Assembly (NCBI GenBank): GCA_963650485.1
Contig: CAVJLN010000010.1
Coordinates: 1 to 64,000, forward strand
Reading direction: 5' to 3'
Source of the DNA: Suilimivivens sp963650485
GTDB taxonomy: Bacteria > Bacillota > Clostridia > Lachnospirales > Lachnospiraceae
Length of the DNA stretch: 64,000 nt
A program made the position numbers and the translations under genes. Positions 8,665 through 16,196 of this stretch are shown here, piece by piece. The notes beneath the pieces are model-generated. The model saw only the letters and a list, made by a program, of their open reading frames with translations. It was not told the DNA's origin and searched no databases. Every line of letters starts with the position of its first letter. Position 1 is the stretch's first letter.

Positions 8665-8925
8665 TTATAAACCATACTTTGCCCTCGTTTCGCCAAGTGC
8701 CATTCTGGCATCCTTTACCTTCCCTGTTTCTGCTTGCTTTTCGGAGATCTCTATATCTCTGTACATAGCAATCTGTCTCATGGTTGACTCATAAATCTCC
8801 ATGCTCATAATTACCATATCACCATAACCATTCTTCGTAACATAAATTGGCTCATCTGTCTTGTGACACATCTCAGATATCTCCGATGTATTCTTCAAAT
8901 CTTTAATTGGAATTATTTGTGGCAT
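8665..8925 (-). CDS. PHD/YefM-family antitoxin
   Basis: The 86-residue protein has the Phd/YefM layout: an N-terminal DNA-binding half starting MPQIIPIKDLKNTSEISEMCHKTDEPIYVTKNG, followed by DMVIMS and a helical C-terminal tail that would bind the toxin. Such antitoxins repress their own operon and neutralise a RelE/ParE toxin. The start at 8925 has AAGGAGG 8 bases ahead; the longer frame from 8946 does not. A near-consensus promoter lies directly upstream. Its toxin partner is broken here, so the antitoxin may persist as an orphan that can still neutralise related toxins. Confidence 0.9.
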   Translation of the reverse strand: MPQIIPIKDLKNTSEISEMCHKTDEPIYVTKNGYGDMVIMSMEIYESTMRQIAMYRDIEISEKQAETGKVKDARMALGETRAKYGL

Positions 8926-8952
8926 AATATGCACCTCCTTGATCATGGTCTA

Positions 8953-8980
8953 ATTATACCATAATTATGTCCCGTTTCAA
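8953..8980 (-). promoter_or_regulatory. Promoter of the antitoxin gene
   Basis: TTGAAA and a perfect TATAAT are separated by 16 bases. The -10 region overlaps a short AT-rich palindrome (ATAATTAT) that could be the operator for autorepression. Confidence 0.7.
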
Positions 8981-9052
8981 CTTCTTTTATTCATGATATA
9001 TATCATCGTATATGCCATTCTTCTACCTGCTTTCCTTCGCCATCTAAAATCC

Positions 9053-9090
9053 AAAAACGGCAGACAATGACATTCCATCAAAGCCCGCCG
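9053..9090 (-). terminator. Terminator after prfA
   Basis: On the minus strand CGGCGGGC pairs with GTCTGCCG (two G-U pairs, loop of about 17), followed by TTTTTGG. It closes the DUF1385-prmC-prfA unit. Confidence 0.75.
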
Positions 9091-9097
9091 CATTTCA

Positions 9098-10171
9098 TTA
9101 ATCATTCATCTTAGCCAGTTTTGCAGCCTGGTCGGCAGCAATGCAGGCATCAATAATTTCCTGAATGTCACCATTCATAATTTTATCCAGCTTATATAAG
9201 GTAAGGTTAATACGATGATCCGTCACACGTCCCTGCGGAAAGTTGTAGGTACGGATCTTCTCGGAACGATCTCCTGTACCGATCTGACTTCTTCGCATTT
9301 CTGCCTCCGCATCGTGACGCTGCTGCTGTTCCATGTCGTACAGCTTCGCTTTCAGGATGGCAAAAGCCTTCGCCTTGTTCTGGATCTGGGATTTCTCGGT
9401 CTGGCTGTAAACCACAATACCGGTCGGGTAATGGGTCAGACGAACCGCAGAGTCTGTCGTATTGACACACTGTCCACCGTTACCGGATGCACGCATCACG
9501 TCAATACGGATATCCTTATCTTCAATCACAATATCAATATCGTCTTCCACCTCGGGCATTACTGCTACGGAAATAGTCGAGGTATGAATACGGCCGCCGC
9601 TTTCGGTTTCGGGGACACGCTGTACACGATGAACACCACTTTCGTATTTCATCCTGGAATAAGCCCCCTGTCCGTTAATCATGAAGTTTACTTCCTTCAT
9701 TCCACCGATTCCGATTTCATCCACACTGAGGAGTTCTACCTTCCAGCGCTGACTTTCTGCATAATGCACATACATACGATAAATCTCAGCCGCAAAAAGC
9801 GCTGCCTCATCCCCACCGGCACCGGCACGGATTTCCACGATAACGTTCTTATCATCGTTCGGATCCTTGGGAAGCAGCAGAATTTTCAGCTTCTGTTCCA
9901 GCTCCTCCACACGTTTCTTGGCTGAAGCAAGCTCTTCCTTTAACATTTCCTTCATATCTTCATCGGTTTCTTCATCGAGAAGTGCAAGAGAATCTTCAAT
10001 ATCCTGCTTCGACTTCTTATATTCCTTATATGCTTCAACGATCGGAGTCAGATCACTCTGCTCCTTCATCAGCATACGAAAACGTTCCTGATTATTTGCT
10101 ACATTTGGCTCTGCTAGCTCACTCATAATTTCTTCAAAGTGAATCAATAAATCTTCCAGCTTGTCAAACAT
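9098..10171 (-). CDS. prfA: Peptide chain release factor 1
   Basis: This 357-residue factor releases peptides at UAA and UAG. The GGQ hydrolysis motif is at residues 232-234 (SGNGGQCVN) and its glutamine is the substrate of the PrmC methylase encoded just upstream. The codon-recognition tripeptide PxT appears as PET at 187-189, in the RF1-specific context HRVQRVPETES. The N-terminal domain is a charged helical region, as usual. I chose ATG 10171 because AAGGAG stands 7 bases before it. The gene is the last of a three-gene unit with DUF1385 and prmC, a common arrangement in Firmicutes. Confidence 0.97.
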   Translation of the reverse strand: MFDKLEDLLIHFEEIMSELAEPNVANNQERFRMLMKEQSDLTPIVEAYKEYKKSKQDIEDSLALLDEETDEDMKEMLKEELASAKKRVEELEQKLKILLLPKDPNDDKNVIVEIRAGAGGDEAALFAAEIYRMYVHYAESQRWKVELLSVDEIGIGGMKEVNFMINGQGAYSRMKYESGVHRVQRVPETESGGRIHTSTISVAVMPEVEDDIDIVIEDKDIRIDVMRASGNGGQCVNTTDSAVRLTHYPTGIVVYSQTEKSQIQNKAKAFAILKAKLYDMEQQQRHDAEAEMRRSQIGTGDRSEKIRTYNFPQGRVTDHRINLTLYKLDKIMNGDIQEIIDACIAADQAAKLAKMND

Positions 10172-10209
10172 TTTTCCACTCCTTGTTCCATCTATCATCC
10201 ATTTGATTG

Positions 10210-11046
10210 CTACATCATCGGCAGTCTTGCACTCACAACACGGTCAAGCCCTGCGAAATCCTTATACACGTCAATCTCCTTAAAGCCCGCTTCACAAAGA
10301 AGCTCACTCACAGCCTGCGCCTGTTCACTTCCGATCTCCAACAGGAGCTGACCACCCCGTTTCAGGTAATCCTGCGCCCCACCAATGATTCTCCGGTAAA
10401 AGTCGAGTCCGTCCTCTCCTCCATCCAGCGCAATATACGGATCATATTTCCGCACCTCTTCCATCAGTGTCGGAATGACCGCCCTCTCAATATAAGGCGG
10501 ATTGGATACCAGAAGATCAAACTTCCCGGTCACCTTTTCATACAGATTACTTTCCAGAAAATCTGCTTTGATGCCAAGCAGTTCCGCATTCTGCGCTGCT
10601 ACCTGCAACGCTTCCTTCGAAATATCCACACCGGTTCCTTCACAGTCATTCGAATAGTGCAGAAGGCTTAACAAAATGCACCCGGATCCGGTACAAAGAT
10701 CCAGAATCCGCATGCCGTCATGCAGATACCGCATCGCCTCTTCTACCAGAATCTCGGTATCCTGTCTCGGAATCAGCACATGTTCATTTACCTGAAAGCG
10801 CAGTCCCATGAAGTCCTGATAGCCTAAAAGGTGCTGCAGCGGAACATGAACCGCTCTCTGCTCCAACGCTTTCCGGTACTGCTCTTCTTCTTCTCCGGAC
10901 ACCTCCCGGTCTCCGTGACAGAGCAGTGTATTGTGATCGGTTCCGCACACCTCTTCCAGCAAAAGTCTTGCATCCAGCTGTGCCTCATCAATCTCCGCCT
11001 CTTTCAGTTTCTGCATTCCCATCAGAAAGGCTTCCGTGTAATTCAT
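10210..11046 (-). CDS. prmC: Release factor glutamine N5-methyltransferase
   Basis: The 278-residue SAM-dependent enzyme methylates the glutamine of the GGQ motif of release factors. Its N-terminal helical domain (about 1-85) is followed by the Rossmann methyltransferase core with the SAM loop LDLCTGSGC (115-123) and the catalytic NPPY at 182-185. The start ATG overlaps the stop of the DUF1385 gene by 4 bases and prfA follows 38 bases downstream, so enzyme and substrate are made from one transcript. Confidence 0.96.
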   Translation of the reverse strand: MNYTEAFLMGMQKLKEAEIDEAQLDARLLLEEVCGTDHNTLLCHGDREVSGEEEEQYRKALEQRAVHVPLQHLLGYQDFMGLRFQVNEHVLIPRQDTEILVEEAMRYLHDGMRILDLCTGSGCILLSLLHYSNDCEGTGVDISKEALQVAAQNAELLGIKADFLESNLYEKVTGKFDLLVSNPPYIERAVIPTLMEEVRKYDPYIALDGGEDGLDFYRRIIGGAQDYLKRGGQLLLEIGSEQAQAVSELLCEAGFKEIDVYKDFAGLDRVVSARLPMM

Positions 11047-12128
11047 TCTTCCCCGGTTCCTTTCTCCTTTTCGCCATTCTTCACGGCAACCGTTTCTGCA
11101 TTCTCCACAGTATCTGTACTGTCCTCTTCTACATCCTCCTCAGCCGGCACATCATCCTTCATCCAAGACTCATCCACTTCATATCCGAATTCTTCATACA
11201 GATAATTTTTCCAATCAAACACTGCCTCAACGGATTTAATCGCTACTTCAAGCATTTCTTCATCCGGCTCTTTCGTCGTCAGTCTCTGCAGCCACATGCC
11301 GGGAGCAGAAATGATCCGGATCAGAATATTGTCACTGCGACCTGCCAGACGGATAATTTCATAGGAAATTCCCGCAATTACCGGAATCAGCGCGATCCGG
11401 AGCAGAACACGATATACCGGATTCGATACCCGGATAAAGAAAAACAGGATAATACTTACAAATACCACGAAAAACAGGAAGCTTGTTCCGCACCGCTTAT
11501 GAATACGGGAGCTCTTCATCGCATTATATACGGTAAGCGGTCTTCCCTTTTCAATGCAGTTGATGCATTTATGCTCAGCGCCATGATACTGATACAGGCG
11601 ATGAATATCCTTCATCAGACTGATTGCTACAATATAAAGCAAAAAGATTGCTATACGGATGACACCCTCGATAATCGCAAGCAGGGAATCATTTCGGATA
11701 AACCCATTCAGTAACGTGGACAGATAATACGGCAGCAGAATGAAGATTGCCATAGCCAGCACGACCGAAAGCACTGTGGTAAATCCCATCAAGATCTTCT
11801 CGCCACGTCCTCCGGAAATCTTATCAAGTGCCTTATCCAGCTTCGTTTCCTCTGCTTCTCCGTCCTCGTAAAACTGGGCAGAATGATTGATACATTTCAT
11901 GCCAAGGCGAAGAGAATCAATAAAATTAAAAATGCCGCGTAAGAATGGAACCTTCGTAATTCTGCTTTCCGGAAAAAGCCCACGGAACACATCCACCTCG
12001 ACATCAATTTCGCCATCGGCCTTACGGATTGCAACCGCATAATCGTCTTTATTCTTCATCATGACACCTTCCAGAACGGCCTGTCCGCCGATTCCGGAGT
12101 AGTGTGCGGATTTTTTCTTTTTCGCCAT
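11043..12128 (-). CDS. DUF1385 (YqhQ-like) membrane protein
   Basis: The 361-residue protein belongs to DUF1385, whose function is unknown. The N-terminal signature YSGIGGQAVLEGVMMK is intact. A first pair of membrane segments lies near residues 105-150, and further segments near 205-245. The histidine-bearing stretch YQYHGAEHKCIN and the following block with RCGTSFL are conserved family features that suggest a membrane-embedded enzymatic or metal site. The C-terminal 60 residues are strongly acidic and low in complexity. It is the first gene of the unit with prmC and prfA. An array of hairpin repeats lies between its start and the upstream rpmE terminator. Confidence 0.9.
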   Translation of the reverse strand: MAKKKKSAHYSGIGGQAVLEGVMMKNKDDYAVAIRKADGEIDVEVDVFRGLFPESRITKVPFLRGIFNFIDSLRLGMKCINHSAQFYEDGEAEETKLDKALDKISGGRGEKILMGFTTVLSVVLAMAIFILLPYYLSTLLNGFIRNDSLLAIIEGVIRIAIFLLYIVAISLMKDIHRLYQYHGAEHKCINCIEKGRPLTVYNAMKSSRIHKRCGTSFLFFVVFVSIILFFFIRVSNPVYRVLLRIALIPVIAGISYEIIRLAGRSDNILIRIISAPGMWLQRLTTKEPDEEMLEVAIKSVEAVFDWKNYLYEEFGYEVDESWMKDDVPAEEDVEEDSTDTVENAETVAVKNGEKEKGTGEE

Positions 12129-12175
12129 TTTAAATCTCCATTTAAGTTGTGTGACAATTCAAGACTTATCCCTCT

Positions 12176-12375
12176 CACTAAACTCATGCTTCGCGTTCCG
12201 CTTGCATTCGTTAAGTGTTCCGGACTGGTTCACACTAAGTTCAAGCTGCGCTTTCACTAAGTGTACTCTACCGACTCCACTAAATTCAGGTCTCGTCTTC
12301 GACTCACCTTCATTAAGTGTATCGGTATGGTTCGCACTAAATTCGAGTTTCTCTTACGCTCACTCTCATTAAGTG
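12176..12375. repeat. Array of four 31-42-nt hairpin units (CACTAA...TAAGTG)
   Basis: Four units occur at 12176-12217, 12233-12263, 12278-12319 and 12335-12375. Each starts CACTAA and ends CTAAGTG or TTAAGTG, so the two ends are imperfect inverted repeats of each other; the interior is rich in TTCG/GCTTCG. Units are separated by 14-15-nt linkers such as GTTCG-flanked TATCGGTATGG. Together they fill the gap between the rpmE terminator and the DUF1385 start codon. A second array with the same unit precedes valS at 52283-52441. Confidence 0.88.
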
Positions 12376-12389
12376 CTCTACTCATACAC

Positions 12390-12423
12390 AAAAAAGGTTG
12401 AGATGATGTAACACCTCAACCTT
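12390..12423 (-). terminator. Terminator of rpmE
   Basis: On the minus strand AAGGTTGAGGTG and TCATCTCAACCTT form a stem with a short loop, followed by TTTTTTGTG. It starts 11 bases past the rpmE stop. Confidence 0.9.
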
Positions 12424-12433
12424 CATCGTTTCA

Positions 12434-12640
12434 CTATTTGCCTGCTACGCCATACTTCTTATTGAACTTATCAATACGTCCGTCAGTTCTTGCAGCCTTC
12501 TGCTGACCTGTGTAGAATGAATGACATTTGGAACAAACTTCAACGTGAATATCTTCCTTTGTTGAACCTGTTACAAAAGTGTTGCCACAGTTGCAAGTTA
12601 CAGTTGCCTGATAATAATCAGGATGGATTCCTTCTCTCAT
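12434..12640 (-). CDS. rpmE: 50S ribosomal protein L31
   Basis: The 68-residue ribosomal protein bL31 is of the zinc-binding type, with cysteines at 16, 18, 36 and 39 (CNC and CSKC). The zinc-free paralogue used under zinc starvation is not in this window. The start is supported by GAGAGGTG 7 bases upstream. It is a single-gene unit, with a good promoter at 12715-12743 and its own terminator. Confidence 0.97.
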   Translation of the reverse strand: MREGIHPDYYQATVTCNCGNTFVTGSTKEDIHVEVCSKCHSFYTGQQKAARTDGRIDKFNKKYGVAGK

Positions 12641-12714
12641 AATTTCACCTCTCTATTATCATTTCTCATATTTTCTGTTCTCATCCACTGTGTTTCCTAC
12701 GAAACAGCTTTTTA

Positions 12715-12743
12715 AGTATATCATAGGTATCATGCCTTTGCAA
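12715..12743 (-). promoter_or_regulatory. Promoter of rpmE
   Basis: TTGCAA and TATACT are spaced by exactly 17 bases on the minus strand, directly after the rho stop codon. No terminator hairpin with a U-run is seen between rho and this promoter. Confidence 0.65.
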
Positions 12744-12750
12744 GCACTTT

Positions 12751-14181
12751 TTATAACCATTTGATCTTCTTAACCATATTAACAAATTCCTGATTGTTTC
12801 TTGTTTTTGCAAACAGATCCAGAATCTTGTCCAGGGACTCTTCCGGCTTTAATCCATTCAGGGCCTTACGGATGATATTCATGGCATCAAGCTCGTCCCC
12901 GGATAACAACAGGTCTTCACGACGGGTACTGGATCTCGGAATATCAATGGCCGGGAAGATTCTCTTCTCGGACAGCTTCCTGTCAAGCATTAATTCCATG
13001 TTGCCGGTTCCTTTAAATTCCTCGTAGACCACATCATCCATCTTGGATCCGGTATCTACCAGGGCGGTTGCCAGAACCGTTAGGGATCCGCCTTCACGCA
13101 TGTTTCTCGCTGCACCAAAGAACCGCTTCGGCATATGTAATGCAGCAGGATCCAGACCACCGGATAAGGTTCTTCCGCTCGGAGGAACGATCAGGTTATA
13201 GGCTCTTGCCAGTCGTGTGATACTGTCAATCAGGATTACAACATCCTTTCCATGCTCTACCAGACGCTTACCACGCTCAATTACCATTTCCGATACACGT
13301 TTATGATGCTCCGGAAGTTCATCGAAAGTAGAGTAAATAACTTCTACATTCGGTCCTTCAATTGCTTCTTTGATATCAGTTACTTCCTCCGGACGTTCAT
13401 CAATCAGCAGAATGATAAGGTGTACCTCCGGAGAATTACGTTTTACGGATTTCGCAACATCCTTTAAGAGGGTTGTCTTACCAGCCTTCGGAGGGGATAC
13501 GATCATACCTCTCTGTCCCTTACCAACCGGACTAATCAGATCCATAACACGCATCGCCACACTTGCACCCGGCATTTCCAGATGCAGACGTTCATTCGGG
13601 AAAATCGGTGTCATATCTTCAAAATTATAACGTTTGGAACTCTCTTCCGGCGTATAGCCATTGATGGTCTTCACATATAACAGTGCGGCAAACTTCTCAC
13701 CCTGTGTGCGCACTCTGGTATTTCCTTCCAGAATATCACCGGTCTTCAGTCCGAAACGGCGGATCTGACTCGGAGCCACATAAACGTCGTTCTCACCGGG
13801 AAGATAGTTCTCGCAACGGATAAATCCGAATCCATCCGGCATAACCTCCAGAATACCATGTGCACTGATTCCGCTGTCCAGTTCTTCGATGGTCTTCTCT
13901 TCCTCGGTCTTTCCGGAAGCTTCCTTCTCTTCCTTACCCTTGGATTCTTCCTTTCCTTTACCCTCTTCTTTGCTCTTTGTTTCCTTACGGTCTGCGGTCT
14001 TTGAAGTCATCACGCCCTTCGGCTGTGCTACTGTCTTACCTTCTGCTTTATCCTTTTCATCCGCAGCCAGCATTGCCTCTACCAGCTCGTCCTTCTTCAT
14101 GGCAGAAATACCCCGTAGACCTCTTGCCTTTGCTACTGCTTTTAAATCAGCAAGTGCTAAAGATTCATACTTTTCTCTCAT
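12751..14181 (-). CDS. rho: Transcription termination factor Rho
   Basis: The 476-residue hexameric RNA helicase terminates transcription. In order it has an N-terminal SAP-like Rho_N domain (about 1-45), a lysine/glutamate-rich low-complexity linker (about 45-100), the cold-shock-like RNA-binding domain (about 105-175) and the ATPase core with Walker A PPKAGKTT at 230-237 and Walker B VVILIDSITRLARA. The linker insertion is typical of Clostridia and high-GC Gram-positives and makes the protein longer than E. coli Rho (419). The start ATG 14181 has GGAGG 5 bases ahead; a TTG four codons upstream would destroy that site. A large structured element lies about 150 bases upstream. Confidence 0.97.
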   Translation of the reverse strand: MREKYESLALADLKAVAKARGLRGISAMKKDELVEAMLAADEKDKAEGKTVAQPKGVMTSKTADRKETKSKEEGKGKEESKGKEEKEASGKTEEEKTIEELDSGISAHGILEVMPDGFGFIRCENYLPGENDVYVAPSQIRRFGLKTGDILEGNTRVRTQGEKFAALLYVKTINGYTPEESSKRYNFEDMTPIFPNERLHLEMPGASVAMRVMDLISPVGKGQRGMIVSPPKAGKTTLLKDVAKSVKRNSPEVHLIILLIDERPEEVTDIKEAIEGPNVEVIYSTFDELPEHHKRVSEMVIERGKRLVEHGKDVVILIDSITRLARAYNLIVPPSGRTLSGGLDPAALHMPKRFFGAARNMREGGSLTVLATALVDTGSKMDDVVYEEFKGTGNMELMLDRKLSEKRIFPAIDIPRSSTRREDLLLSGDELDAMNIIRKALNGLKPEESLDKILDLFAKTRNNQEFVNMVKKIKWL

Positions 14182-14329
14182 ATTCTCCTCCAAAATCTAT
14201 GAAAACTGTATACAATTATTACATTTCAAAAGGGAATTTTCTTACGAATTGCAAATGATTTGTCATACAATAAAATGATTATACAACATCCATTTCCAAA
14301 AGGGAAGTAATTTTTTTAAGATTCCCGGC

Positions 14330-14531
14330 AAATATGGTAACAGTTCAGCCATGCAGAAAGGATTGTGCAAGATGACCCATGGGAGCTTGTTCACTACGGG
14401 CAGCTTGTACAATCCTTTCTATAGGGCAGACGCCCGACATGAAATAAGTTGCCGGAAAGCACGTATATTTATCCAATCCGTACAATCCGGCAACTTATGA
14501 ATGGGCATGACTGAACTGTTATGGCAAATTT
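14330..14531. repeat. Multi-branched inverted-repeat element upstream of rho
   Basis: The 202-nt element is closed by an outer stem (14330-14354 with 14505-14531; AACAGTTCAG-CATGC is matched on both sides). Inside lie a 17-bp stem with one mismatch (14355-14371 with 14404-14420), a small GGGC-GCCC hairpin (14424-14435) and a perfect 13-bp stem (14444-14456 with 14486-14498). No coding frame fits. It could be a structured RNA in the rho leader or a non-autonomous mobile repeat. The rest of 14182-14577 holds only the rho leader and the terminator of the symporter gene. Confidence 0.85.
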
Positions 14532-14539
14532 GTAACAAA

Positions 14540-14572
14540 ATAAGGCCTGTTTTTATAAAAGGCATTATTTCA
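14540..14572 (-). terminator. Terminator of the sodium:solute symporter gene
   Basis: On the minus strand GCCT and AGGC, extended by A-T pairs on both sides, form a stem with an AT-rich loop, followed by TTATTTTG. It begins a few bases past the symporter stop. Confidence 0.7.
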
Positions 14573-14577
14573 TCCCT

Positions 14578-16116
14578 TTACTCGTTCAACGACTGTTTTA
14601 CCGGAACCTCGATCTTACGATCGTAGCAGGCAAAGGTATCTTCTACCCATTTTTCCTCCGGCTTTTTGGTGAAAAGGCTGACAACCGGTACAAGAATCAG
14701 ACCTGCCACCATAGCGAACGCTCCTGCATTAATCGGAGACTGCAATACCGTCGGGAAGGAGCTTCTAAAGAACAGATTCAGTGTCATCACACCGACACCA
14801 AATACAAAGCTGACATAGCAGGCAGCCCTGGTTGTCTTTTTCCAATATAAGCCATACAGGAACGGTGCGAGGAATGCTCCTGCCAGTGCGCCCCACGATA
14901 CTCCCATGAGCTGTGCGATAAAGGTCACGTTGCTCTTATACTGCACGATTGCAATCACTACGGAAATTGCAATAAATACCACGATCAGAAGCCGCATAAT
15001 GAACACCTGCTTCTTTTCATCCATGTCTTTCACGATATGATCCTTTAATACATCCAGCGTCAGTGTTGAACTCGATGCCATAACAAGAGAAGATAACGTT
15101 GACATGGAAGCGGATAGTACCAGAATCACTACAAGTCCCATGAGAAGATCCGGGAGATTGGAAAGCATTGCCGGGATCACGGCATCATAACCATCTGCTG
15201 CGATGTCAATCTGGCTGCTGTACAGTCTTCCGAATCCACCAAGGAAATAGCATCCTCCGGATACCACAACGGCAAATAAAGTAGAAATAATGGTTCCCTT
15301 TTTGATAGAAGCCTCACTCTTGATCGCATAGAACTTCTGCACCATCTGCGGAAGTCCCCAGGTTCCGAGGGATGTCAATACAACCACACAAAGCAGGTTA
15401 AGCGAATCCGGTCCAAAGAAGGACGCAAACACACCGGGCTGCGTAGACACGGCCGCATCCTCTACATTGGCAAGTCCATTCAAAGCTTCTAGGAAACCAC
15501 CGTTACTTTTTAATACGGCTGCAATTACCACAACAATACCAAACAGCATGATAAGTCCCTGCAGGAAATCATTGATTGCCGTTGCCATGTAACCGCCTGC
15601 TACCACATAGACACCTGTCAATACCGCCATTACCAGAATACATACCGCATAATCAATATGAAACGCCATTCCGAACAATCGGGATAACCCATTATAAAGC
15701 GATGCCGTATATGGAATCAGAAATACGAATACGATCACGGATGCCGCAATCTTTAAATTCTTGGACTGGAAACGTGTGCCAAAAAATTCCGGCATGGTCG
15801 CACTGTCTAAGTGCTGTGTCATAACACGGGTTCTTCTTCCTAAAACCACCCAGGCAAGCATCGAGCCCAGCAAAGCATTACCAATTCCGATCCAGGTCGA
15901 AGCGATTCCGTATTTCCATCCAAACTGTCCGGCATATCCTACGAAAATAACTGCTGAAAAGTACGAGGTTCCGTAAGCAAAAGCGGTAAGCCACGGACCG
16001 ACGCTCCGTCCGCCAAGTACGAATCCATTCACATCTGTTGCATGCTTTCTACAGTAAAAACCAATTGCCAGCATCACCCCAAAGAAAATTACCAGCATTA
16101 ATATTTTGATAATCAT
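14578..16116 (-). CDS. Sodium:solute symporter (SSS/PutP-like family)
   Basis: The 512-residue membrane protein belongs to the solute:sodium symporter family, with about 13 membrane segments. Family marks include DVNGFVLGGRSVGPWLTAFAYGTSYFSA near residue 28-55 and the sodium-site region SASMSTLSSLVMASSSTLTLD around residue 340. A gap of 80 bases separates it from the acyl-CoA ligase gene upstream, which has the promoter, so the pair probably forms one unit. Its substrate would then be a carboxylate that the ligase activates. Proline or pantothenate transport remains possible because the family is broad. Confidence 0.88.
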   Translation of the reverse strand: MIIKILMLVIFFGVMLAIGFYCRKHATDVNGFVLGGRSVGPWLTAFAYGTSYFSAVIFVGYAGQFGWKYGIASTWIGIGNALLGSMLAWVVLGRRTRVMTQHLDSATMPEFFGTRFQSKNLKIAASVIVFVFLIPYTASLYNGLSRLFGMAFHIDYAVCILVMAVLTGVYVVAGGYMATAINDFLQGLIMLFGIVVVIAAVLKSNGGFLEALNGLANVEDAAVSTQPGVFASFFGPDSLNLLCVVVLTSLGTWGLPQMVQKFYAIKSEASIKKGTIISTLFAVVVSGGCYFLGGFGRLYSSQIDIAADGYDAVIPAMLSNLPDLLMGLVVILVLSASMSTLSSLVMASSSTLTLDVLKDHIVKDMDEKKQVFIMRLLIVVFIAISVVIAIVQYKSNVTFIAQLMGVSWGALAGAFLAPFLYGLYWKKTTRAACYVSFVFGVGVMTLNLFFRSSFPTVLQSPINAGAFAMVAGLILVPVVSLFTKKPEEKWVEDTFACYDRKIEVPVKQSLNE

Positions 16117-16196
16117 AACTCTCTCCTCTTTTGCCTTTCTATATCCTCTTTAGTTATGTAAACCGCATAACAGAACAATATAAAACGTGCCTTGCA

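Noticed and set aside
9215..9925. Plus-strand 236-codon open frame opposite prfA
   Set aside because: Antisense to the strongly conserved GGQ region of release factor 1; no start signal.
12151..12372. Plus-strand 73-codon open frame across the hairpin array
   Set aside because: The translation only mirrors the repeat units (Ser/Leu/Phe-rich blocks), there is no ribosome binding site and the DNA is fully explained by the array.
12176..12375. Possible CRISPR array
   Set aside because: Repeat units vary inside and are separated by short linkers of 14-15 bases that are themselves similar; no cas genes are in the window.
14330..14531. Insertion sequence remnant
   Set aside because: No transposase-like frame on either strand and no flanking target duplication was seen; a structured repeat or leader RNA fits better.
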